64,000 nt of DNA from Antedon mediterranea (lineage: Eukaryota > Echinodermata > Crinoidea > Comatulida > Antedonidae): the NCBI RefSeq assembly GCF_964355755.1, contig NC_092673.1, positions 29,765,001 to 29,829,000 on the forward strand, in the 5' to 3' direction. Within the stretch, counting starts at the first letter, position 1. Each line of letters opens with the position of its first letter. Below are positions 50,851 to 62,000 of this stretch, piece after piece. The notes under the pieces were generated by a model. That model made no database searches and was not told the origin of the DNA. It was given only the letters and a program-made list of their open reading frames with translations. A program made the translations under genes and the position numbers.

Positions 50851-50949
50851 CACTTAACTATCCAATATTTCAAAAAAGCCTTTCACCAAATTTAATACAA
50901 TAACAAATAGTGAATACTTTCCACAAATGTTGTTTACAGTACAGTCCTT

Positions 50950-51363
50950 TCAAATCTTTTTGAAGATGCGCGTACACTTGACGTCATCTTTAATACATTG
51001 TACCATCATATCGCCAGACTCTAGAATTTCTCTGATAATTCGATGTGGTTTATTCTGATTCGGATCAACATCTTCAAACACTAGCTTATTACGGCCCATC
51101 CAGTTAACGATTACGACGCGTTTCTCACACGTTGGCGAGATATCATCAAACGGTTCACCAACACTAAACTTCTGAATGTGCACTCCAAGAACCGGTACCA
51201 CCATTTTAATTACAAAATTGTCACCAGACTGTTGAATGTCGCACGTTGGGGACATTACTACCGCTGTTTTGCGGACGTTTTCGTTAACACCCATCTTCAC
51301 CATATATTCATCAAAGTTGTCGCTTTTGCAGAGTTGGTATTTTCCCGAGAAGTCAGCTGCCAT
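50950..51363 (-). CDS. Fatty-acid-binding-protein-like protein, intronless
   Basis: 137 residues, the usual length of the intracellular lipid-binding protein family. N-terminus FSGKYQLCKSDNFDEYMVKM matches the family signature (G-x-[FY]-x...NFDEYM), followed by MGVNENVRK, GDNFVIKM and FSVGEPFDDISP (like the KF..GEEFDE region), and the C-terminal RIIREILESGDMMVQC and CTRIFKKI, where the family has Arg-x-Tyr for the fatty-acid carboxylate and here Arg-x-Phe. Binds fatty acids or retinoids in the cytosol (family knowledge); ligand unknown. The frame is open to 51672, but the Met at 51361-51363 (AACAAAATGGCA) starts the domain and has a good context. Animal FABP genes normally have three introns; here there is none. 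Confidence 0.85.
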   Translation of the reverse strand: MAADFSGKYQLCKSDNFDEYMVKMGVNENVRKTAVVMSPTCDIQQSGDNFVIKMVVPVLGVHIQKFSVGEPFDDISPTCEKRVVIVNWMGRNKLVFEDVDPNQNKPHRIIREILESGDMMVQCIKDDVKCTRIFKKI

Positions 51364-51577
51364 TTTGTTAATGAATGTAATATTGTTTTTAAAAATTGAA
51401 GATATTAAATTGTTTGTTGTCGAAGTAAAAAGCTCACCAGGTGTTGTGTATCTGTATTCGTCGACAGTGGGTTGTGTGTGTGAGCTATTCAATAGTGATT
51501 GTGTTCTTTTCAATGCGGTAAAGAAAACGTAATCCACGCAGAATCTATACAAGAAATAACTAAATCCGTATGATTCA

Positions 51578-51585
51578 TATTTATA
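51578..51585 (-). promoter_or_regulatory. TATA box candidate of the FABP-like gene
   Basis: TATAAATA on the minus strand, 215 bp before the ATG. If used, the 5' UTR would be roughly 185 nt. Confidence 0.4.
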
Positions 51586-51919
51586 AGAAGGGACCTGAAC
51601 TATTGATTTCACAATCTCGCAAAAATCACTCTTATTACGACAAAGGCAATTTACTACACCCGCCATCCACAATTGATCGCCTGCCGAATGTTATTTTAAC
51701 AATGCATTCTCAAGATATTCATTACCATCAATTGAATACACTTGTACAAATTGTTTTATTCTCCCTGATCGTGGTCATGTACTTTTCCCATCGGGAGACG
51801 TACATCATATTAAACCCTCTGGCTATGTTTCGTGCACTTTTCACGTCAAAAGACTAGACTGATCATGAATATTAGTCATCTTATCCATAATATTAAAATG
51901 TGCATAATTCGAACACAAA

Positions 51920-52081
51920 GCCGAAAAGCAACGTTGTTCGATTTACAGACCCCAATATGCAACATCTCATTTGACCAATCACAATCGATGAATTATTCGA
52001 ACTGTCGCTTGTCATTGGTCAACTCGCTTGCGTTGCGTCTACTATGTCCTTGCGTTGTGTCCTTAGTGGGAACCAAGCTTA
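51920..52081. mobile_element. Palindromic MITE of the CAATCACAAGCGATG family, copy 2
   Basis: Centre TTGACCAATCACAATCGATG is mirrored by CGCTTGTCATTGGTCAA; right end TAGTGGGAACCAAGCTT. The family also occurs at 49520-49617 (partial), 53873-54029 and 55268-55414. Confidence 0.7.
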
Positions 52082-52514
52082 AGTGAACAATACGCGCGAA
52101 TCGAACGAGCTGTGATTGGTTACACCTTTAACTCGCGTAGTGGGAAAACAGCTTAATGGTGTGAGATAGTCAAGCGCGCACGAAAATATATCCTTGTTTG
52201 ATTGAATCAGGGAAGATTAATTGGAATCATAATGGATCTGGTAATTTGTCCTAAAGCAACCTTAAATTAAGACACGATTGATTGAATGAGACAGACCATT
52301 GCCAAATTATTAACAAGTATAAATTGATGAAATATTCGCTTTTTAATTATTCTCACTCTCGGTTTGTTAACCGATAAGATTACTTACGATTGGACACTAA
52401 TTGGGGAGAAAGGGAGAAATGCGTCGTAAAAGTACATTATGGTATGATCGCGTGTCCTTAACTTCGGCAAAGATGATGATCAGTAAGACATACGGTAATT
52501 CACCATACAGACCC

Positions 52515-53400
52515 GATAATGATGATATTACGATGATGATGATGATAGCGATGATATGATGACATTACGACGATGATGATGGTGATGACGATGATAATGA
52601 CATTACGACGATGATGATGATATTACAACGATGATGATGATGACGATGATGACGACGACTATGACGATGATGATGGTGATGACGATGATAATGATGACAT
52701 TACGACGATGGTGATGATGATGAAAATGATGATGATGGCATTACGATGATGATGGTGATGATGACGATGATACTGATGAAATTACGATGATGATGATGAT
52801 GATGAAAATGATGGTGATGACGACGATGATAACGATGATGATGGTGATGACAATGATAATTATGAAATTACGATGATGGTGATGATGACAATGATGATGA
52901 TGACATTACGATGATGGTGATAATGACAACGATGATGACATTACGATGATGGTGATAATGACAATGATGATGACATTACGATGATGGTGATAATGACAAT
53001 GATGATGACATTCCGATGATAATGATGACGACGATGACTATGACATTACGATGATTATGACATTACGATGATAATAATGATGGTGATGATGACGGTGATG
53101 ACGATAATTTATTACGACGATGATGGTGAAAATGATGACTACGACGATGATGATGATGATGATAATGATGCCGATGATGATAATTCATTCCAACGATGAT
53201 GATGATAACAACACTACGACGATGACGATGATAATGACATTACGGTGATGATGATGGTGGTGATGATGATCCTATGATGATGTTGATGATGATGATGACA
53301 TTACGACGAAGATGGTGATGGTGACCGTGATGATGACGATGATTATGATGACATTAAGACGATGATGACGACCGTGATGATGACGATGATGATAGCGTAT
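52515..53400. repeat. GAT/ATG-rich microsatellite tract
   Basis: Nearly 900 bp of GATGAT, GACGAT and GGTGAT triplets with recurring ATGACATTACGATG segments. Coding sense is unlikely: the frame is broken many times. Confidence 0.95.
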
Positions 53401-53872
53401 AGGTCTGTGTGTTAATGATATAAGTACAAAACTAAAATCGGTATATCAGCCATGATACCCTATGTATGTATGTTTTACAAAAAACAAACGTAGCATCAAT
53501 ACATTATTAAATCATTACGTATTAATAATAACACATTCCATATACAATTTCTGCATGGTCTGGTAAGAAAAGAGATTAACATAAAATGAAATATCATAGA
53601 GTATATTGTAATTGGTCTATTAATAGATATAAGATAATACAAAACATTTGAATGCTCAACATTCATACTAACATCTAAACAGACACCACTGGGGAAAAGC
53701 AACGGACTCGATTATCAATGACGTAAGCAGTTCATGTGTACCATGAATCAGTATCCAGAATGTAATGAAAAAATAAAATCGTATCTTTGGCAACGTATTT
53801 TAATGTAAATATATGGCAGGCTTTTATAAATTTGTCAACAAATACGTTTTAGAATAACGTCCATGACGTCTA

Positions 53873-54029
53873 TTGGTTCACGGTTGGATGGACCGTAACA
53901 ACGTACGCGCAATGTAACAACGTACGCGCAAGTTGACCAATCACAAGCGATGGATTATCCAAACTTTCTCTAGTTATTGATCAACTCGCTTGCGATATGC
54001 TTCGGTCCTCGTGGGAACCAAGCAATCAT
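53873..54029. mobile_element. Palindromic MITE family, copy 3
   Basis: TTGACCAATCACAAGCGATG and TTATTGATCAACTCGCTTGC mirror each other; right end TCGTGGGAACCAAGCA. Confidence 0.7.
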
Positions 54030-56020
54030 CAAAATGCAATGCAAAACTTTTGATAAACAAAGAGTTAAAAAAATTGTTTACAACGAAAATTTTCGGAATC
54101 GAATTTGCATACGTCATTGTTAATTGAAAACTGCTTATAAAGTAAAACTTTAAAAATAACGATCACATTCTTAGATATGTATGCCAATTAATATAATATC
54201 ACCTATGACCAACTAAACGTCTAAACAAGAGGGCGTTACAGCCTTAAATCAAAACCAATCTGGAATGTTTATGGAGTTAATGATTGGTCCATATTGGTCA
54301 CATGGCACAGATTTTAAATTCCTAATATCTAACTATCACGCATGTGTAAATTACGGGAGACAGTAACACATATTATAAAAACTTAACAGAAATCTGATAC
54401 AAATCTCAAAATAGAATATTTTCATTATTAGACACAAAACAATTAGTATTAATTAGAATATGCAAGAATGAGGCAACAGTATTCTTAAAAGTGATTAGGT
54501 GACCCCTACTGTATCAGGTGACACTCTATCAGGTGACCCTTAGACACCCTCCTATCAGGTGACCCCTGTCAAGCAACTCCCTTAACACATATATACATAC
54601 AATAATTGTGTATCATCTGAATTAGTACCCAATAATTTTAAAAATACAATACAATAATAAAAAAATTATTTATAAATGTAACGACGACAAATTATTTGGA
54701 CAGAAAAAATGGACAAAGCCGAAACCAAAAATTAATATTATCAGCAAAAAGATAAAAATGATTTTGATTAGGTTAGGCTTACTTCTAATTATCAACCTCC
54801 TCAATATCCCTCCTTCCAATATATAACTGTATTGCACATGTCTTTGGCAAACTAAGAGATGATAAAAACATTTGTTTTGTCCACAACATGAAAAATAATT
54901 TTATTTCAGCCAAAGGAGGGCAGTAGACATGATATAGTATCATTGGCTGGCTAGTGTCAGATGACAACATGTCTCTTAGCAACACTTACAATAGTTAGTA
55001 CACCTGATATGATACAGCAACACACTTAAGTTGAACAATTTTCTTTCAAGTAGGCAAGTATGCAAAACAATTAACCATAAGCATCATAGTAAATAGACTA
55101 ATTACAATAACGGTATGACTAGTACAAAAGGTAAATCTTAAAATTTAGGCTAAAAGGTTTAAAATATGGGTAAAATTTAAATTTGGCATATTTGAGAGAT
55201 GGTTTTATTAACAATGTCACTTATTAATTATTTCTGAATCGTATTAAGACAAATACTTAAGTGGCCCTACAAGACGCATCTCATTAGGATGCAATGAAGC
55301 ACGATGCAAGCTAGTTGACCAATCACAAGCGATGGATTATTCAAACTGTCATTTGGCCAACTTGCCTGCGTTGCACGTTCATCCTTCCGTTGCTTCCTAG
55401 TGGGAACCAAGTTTAAAAGCAATTCATTTAATATACCTAATAATAGTTTTTATGGAGAAATTTCCCTTTTAAGGTCGTTTTAGTTTTAATATATAATTTA
55501 CTTTCTCCAAATTTGAAAGCATATCAGAATTTGCATAGTTTTTACCATTTCAGCCAAATAGATTGAATTAGCCTATAGTTAAAACTACCACAAATCATAA
55601 TAGAACAAATAAACAAACAGACAGACAAACAGACAGTATCAAAAATCAATGAAAGCTTATGCAAACACTTATTAGTAAAAAAAAACCAGCAAAACTACCT
55701 TATCTTCTTAAAAATTGTTTTTATACCCATTATAGCAAAATTTGTATCATCATTATTTTCATATCAAATATCACATAATATGTACAATACATTATATATA
55801 CATATATCATCATCAACAACCATTAACATATATCACATTTCTACCCCATAATAATAATACTGATTGTCAATCACTTACAACATTGCATCATGTAAACAAG
55901 CCTATGCAAATAAGTACATTCTTAATTTTGACTTAAGATAATTGGTGGAGAGACTTAAAAAAGACAATTTGTTATAAAAATAAATTTGTGAGTCTTATTA
56001 CTGTATTTACAGCAGATTAC
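54030..56020. other. Gene-poor region before the DOCK 3' end
   Basis: AT-rich. Contains several short CAGGTGACCC repeats (54495-54570) and palindromic MITE copy 4 at 55268-55414. The right part may be the DOCK 3' UTR. No gene supported. Confidence 0.5.
55268..55414. mobile_element. Palindromic MITE family, copy 4
   Basis: TTGACCAATCACAAGCGATG, then CATTTGGCCAACTTGC as diverged mirror; right end CCTAGTGGGAACCAAGTTT. Confidence 0.7.
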
Positions 56021-56076
56021 TGATTGAGAAGTGAGGCTTGAGGCTTGTGAGAGGTGGGATAACGTCAGGAAGGTGG

Positions 56077-59000
56077 TCAACTTTTAGTGTCTTTTCTGTG
56101 TACTGGTGGAGAGTATGCTGCCTTCACAGGGAGCGGTGGAGGCGGCTGAAAAAAATATATTAGAAAATAAAACACGGAAAAATATTGTTTATCTTTATTT
56201 TTCTGCGTTTTATTGTCTTAATTATGCCAAGCAAAACGAATTTTCAATTTAAATAAAAAATTTCTTTAATCATTCAACTAATCATTTATATGGAGAACAA
56301 GCTAGTAGTCAGATTATTTTTTTCATTAAAAGTGCATAGACAAGCAAGCACTACATAGACACTACATAGCTATGGCTCACACCCATTAATTTACATATGC
56401 CTACACTACAGTAGTAACTTGTAGGTATAATTGCCAAAAAAATCAACATGAGCTAGATAGGCCTGTTTACTGGCACTTCCACTGTATATCGAGTATACAA
56501 TTTCAACATACTCCAGGGAGAAAAGGGATTCATATGAACACTGCCTACTAATTTTTATTAAATGTTTTTTATTTATTCAATGTTCTGCCATATACAATAC
56601 AAAGAAGACAAAACAATTATAAAAGGCAAGGAAATACCAAACAGGTGCTAAACACCTATGCTAGTTGGTCAACCCAGAACAGAGCACAGAAAAAAAAATG
56701 TTATTCACCAGACATTTTTTTCAGGTAGTTGACATAACTTGGTACCATCATTATCATTTGGAAAAATGCACAAACCATTTATAAGAGGGTGCTACCACTG
56801 TAAATGTCTTATATATTCTTTGTCAATAGCTACTTAACCAACGCACAGAAATTGTACACACAATGTGAATAGTAGAGGAGGGTTCAATCACTGATAATAA
56901 TTTCTCTTACCTTATCCTTTGTCACTGGACTAGGGCTGGGGCCAGGATCCTTTTGTGGGACCATTCCATTATCTGGTAGGTTGGTGTAATCTGCATAGGC
57001 TTGTTTAGGCGGTAACAATGGGGGCTTCTCATTCATTTGATTTATAACTGTAAAACATGACAAATACATTAATACAATAAAAACTACTGAATTTGCCATT
57101 CATCTAAAAGCCTTGTCTGCACTATCAAACTTTGTGACAAAAAAAATGTGATATGTCCATATATGGACACAATTGTGTCATATCAGTACCATATTTGGAC
57201 AGATGACAACCCTATTTGGGCACATCACATTTTTTTTTGTCAAACTTTTTTGATAGTGTAGACAGAGCGAGCTGTATGTTTATTCATGGACGATTGAAAG
57301 ATAAAAGGTTGTATTATACATATTTGTTGGTAAACAATCTTGAAACAGGGAGTGGCTGAGTTATGGTTGAATTTATAATAATACAATTCAAATACAACCC
57401 CCGTATCAGGCCAAAACATGTACAGGATTGTTCAGTTTTCAGACCAAATATATATAGAATTGTTCAGTTTGCCTTCACTAGTGGTAAGAGACATATATAT
57501 TTGTCTTTGGATTTATATGTATATGAACACATTAGGCATAGAACATTAATTCTAAACCGCCCGGTGATATACAATTTGAAGATGAGGAAATCTGTGAGAA
57601 TGATAAAAAGTCACCCCAACCAAGATTCGAACCCGGACCTTCTGCTTGATATGCAGATGTCCTATCCATTAAACCACTGGGGCTTTCATGGTATAGTTTA
57701 AACCCGATTGGATAGCAACTCTATAACATTCTCGACGTGGTACGGCGGAACAGCACTAGTCCCTCAATTATACGCACGCGCACCAGAGATCAAATTGATA
57801 CGCCCTCATCTAATAGTATTTTTATATTATTGTATTTACAGTGATTTATTATTCTTATAATTGATTGTAAATGAAAATAATAAATGTTAGTAACAGTGCA
57901 TCATGCAGTAAACCACCTGTCTCTTTTCCCTTTCAATCGTTCCTCTCAGTTTGTATACAAATTGTTGATTATTATCACAATGCAGTCGCAATTATATATC
58001 ATTTATTTTTGTGACTGCAGTAACACAACAGATATATTGAAATGAACATTACTGTAATTATGATGTAATCATAGTTACATTAATTTTAATTGTGATTACA
58101 CTACTGTTATGCAATCACGATTACAAATAATGCATTCATAGCCATGACCACAAATAAACCGGCTGTAATGATTCTAATAATTGGGTATGAAAATAAATAT
58201 AATTTGCAAATCATATAAATAATAGGAATAAGCATAAAGGGGTTGTGAATATTGAACATTATAAAACTTAAAATACATGAACACAATATTATTATTATTA
58301 TTTTTGTTTATATAAAATATATTTGTTTATGTACTGTAATTATAAGCTGGTTTTAAAGTTGTTCTATTTGTGTTTCATTGTAAACTTCTTTCTTAACATT
58401 CTTAAATTTCTTACTGTAACTTAAGCATAGAATTACCGGTGTACCCAAAATGCTTACCATGCATTGTCTTGGGCCTCAAGGCTCTGGACTGGGTCTTTTC
58501 TTTACGTCGAGGTCTTCTTGATTGGAGCTAAAAATGAAACGACGCAATTAATACGTTCAGCCGTTTCAGGTGCTACCAAGATACTATACTACTAACCACC
58601 TGACCCAAGTCACTAAATCAGGTGACCACACACACACTACTAGAAAACCATAACCTTAGAAAATTGTTTTGTTGTTTGATGAGGTTGTTAAGTAATGAGA
58701 AATTCTACAGCTTTTAGTTTAAACATTCATGAATTTATTGTTTTCAAAAATCTTGTTAGTGATATCTTAGTGAAAAAAATCATTGGAAAAACTAATTTTA
58801 GCATAAATGTAAAGCACTGTATTATGTATGTCTATATAAATTAATCATGTTTATTTTACCTATTATAAATATCACAAAAAGTAGTTTATTAAATTTAAAG
58901 TTATTTATTTTTAGAAATAAAATGAACTAAATAGCTGTAAATAAATCCATGTTTTGTAGCTTTTTGATTTAAAAAAAATTTAAATATTGTCACAATGTTA

Positions 59001-62000
59001 ATTTAATGGTACAGTAGTACCATATCATTATTATTATATCATCAACTTCAATGTAAAATTTTAATGGATTAAAAATGATCAGCAAAGCAATTTAAAATGG
59101 ATTAATAAAAATAAGCAATCATGCAATTATGAATAAATTAACATGCAAATAGGATTACAAATTAGCATAAAAGTGTACAAAGATTTCCGATTGGTATAAA
59201 AATGACAAAAAAAACCCCATTATTTCAACATTTATATTTCAAAACAATAGTGCAATTTGGAAATAAGAAAATAATTTCTGAATTATGAACACTTTTATAA
59301 ACGATTTGTTTATGAATTTTAATAAAAAATGTAAACATAAATACAATGATAATAAAATTACCAAAATACAAGTTGAACATATAAAGATAGTAAACAAACT
59401 ATAGGTATTTATAAATGACCCATTAACATGAAAGGTACACATTTTGGAGTCTTACCTTCTCCTCCAAGATGATAGGCTCTGGGCCAGACTCTCTGTAGTT
59501 GGAGTTTGTATGATTGTTAACTTTACTATCATCAACATGTACATCAGCACGGCTGTTGCGTTTAGCGTTCTTGCCAGGAGTGCTGGACTTCTCCTTCTGT
59601 GGGGTTCCACCTTTACCTGAACTAATGCTCCTGTCATCAATAAATTCAATATTATTATTATTACATTTATTTACCCAGGGTAGCCCAAACAGTTAAAAAC
59701 TGGTTTTCATTGGGGCCCTGCATTTTACGTTATTTGAGGGTAAAGTTGCTCCTCTCATTTTGAACACAATAAGGTCTTAATTGTACTTAATGTTTTTTTT
59801 TTAATGTTCCATATATAGTTATTCACTTTGAGCAAAAAATTGGATCGAAAAAAATAAATTATTTACCTGAAACAAATTTAATTTAATAGTAAAATTGACT
59901 GCCAGCCAATGGGTTTTTGGTTGAATGTAACGGTTTGCTTTTTCTTTTTATAAGTGAAACATTTTTTTTTCTGTGGATGTGATTAAATTGATTAAAACTA
60001 CAAAAGGGCCTAGTCAAAATTTGATTTTATTAATCTTTATTTTTATGTTTTTGGGGGACAATACAAATTTTAAAAATGCATAAAACTAATTTTAATGTAT
60101 ATATATATTATTGTGAACAAGCAATATATCATATATGATTTTACACTAAGACTTACAATTGATCTGACATTGATATAATACTATTCCTTGAACTGGGTGT
60201 ATCTCCTGATGAGTTGGATGAAGTTGACCAGACGGACGTTGGTCTAGAATTTCCGGATACTCCTGAAATCAAATGTTGTCTTCTTAACTTATCAGAAGAT
60301 GGCAGGTCTTCAATAATCTACAAAAAAAAATATTCATAAATATTCATTATTTGTAATTTGTATTTACTTTTTCTTAACATACAGGACCAGAAAAGGAATT
60401 GAACCAAGACATTCAAAGTTTGTCCATCAGCATTCATACAACTCTCCAATTACAGGATAGGAAACCAATACTTTTAAAGTCTCATATGTACTGATACGCA
60501 ATGGGGACTATAACAGAATTTGAACAAAGGACCCTAGGATTGGTGAGGAAGAGAAAAGGTGGGTATCGATCGATGGGTCACATGTATTTGAATGCCTCCA
60601 CCAAATCCCTTTTTCTTCCTCCTTTCTCCTCAAGTAAGAAAACGAATTCAATTCAATCCAATTCATGTATTCATGGTAAAACACACTATGATATAGTACA
60701 TGGTTTGAAATATATTTTGTTTGTTTAAATAAATATAAAAATGAGTTAAATACATAAAAATTTGGTGAAATACAGATCATCGTCGTCATCGTTAAAAATA
60801 CAGATAAAATACTTCGTTTAAAATACAAAATACCAGCAATTCTCCCAATGTAATACAATGTTGGTATTTTTTATAATTCCAATGTGTTCACCTTTTTGCC
60901 ATATTTTTGTTCCACAGACTGTTTCCTTTCACTGAATATTTTGTCCATTTTCTCTTGCAGCTTCTTCAGGTTTTCTGGCATTTTCTGACTGTGAACTTGT
61001 AAGCCAAGCTCAAGCAAAGGTATCTAAATTACCAAAATAATCAGATAAAAATCAGTTACTTTTATAATACAGTCAGCTTTACTACTACCACCGGACTGTC
61101 TGAAAAAATGGAGACTCTCCCAAAAGCAGATGTTTCTTATCTTATGATGTTACTATTAAAAACACATTCTGAAAAACAGACATAGGCCAGTTGATAGGTG
61201 TCTGGTATTGGGAGAGTTAATACAGAAATACTCAATACTTTATGATATCATAAGTTGAATAAGAAAATTAATAATTGAAATTTGTATCATATTGTTTTAA
61301 AACTATTTTAAATGCATTATGTGCGTTACCTGCTCAGCAAACAAGTCCTTAAGTCTGGTAATAAGAACAGTGTCTTCTGGATGCTGTGATATGTACTGCT
61401 CAGTACAGAAAGCCTGAAATGATGAAAACATATTAATCTTGCATTTCTAATTTTATATATCTATAAGTTATAACCTAAAATATTTGTATTTGTCTTCAAC
61501 TACAGGTGAACCTCCTGTAAGCGGTCACCTCCCGTAAGCGGTCACTTTTCCCGGTCCTGAGGGTGGCCGTTTACGGGAGGTTTAACTGTATACACAAAAG
61601 AAATTTGAATTCAATTGGTACATTGAGAATTACTATATAAAAAAAGGGTTTTTTTAGATAGGCGAATATCCTAATTTAATAAATTAATTAATTTAATTTA
61701 TCGTTGATCCTTATCATCCTAGTGTGAATGGGCCTTAAAACTGGTTTAATAACCTCAACACATGGTAAATCGTTGATCCTTATCATCCTAGTGTGAATGG
61801 GCCTTAAAACTGGTTTAATAACCTCAACACATGGTAAATTGTTGATCCTTATCATCCTAGTGTGAATGGGCCTTAAAACTGGTTTAATAACCTCAACACA
61901 TGGTAAATTGTTGATCCTTATCATCCTAGTGTGAATGGGCCTTAAAACTGGTTTAATAACCTCAACACATGGTAAATTGTTGATCCTTATCATCCTAGTG

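Noticed and set aside
51364-51672. N-terminal extension of the FABP-like frame by about 100 residues
   Set aside because: The extension has no family similarity, contains the TATA box candidate, and the inner Met starts exactly at the domain.
52515-53400. Possible Asp-rich protein in the GAT tract
   Set aside because: Frequent frame changes and stops; typical impure microsatellite.
54785-54985. 66-residue minus-strand frame
   Set aside because: No domain, no splice partners, not near an exon of the DOCK gene; chance frame in AT-rich DNA.
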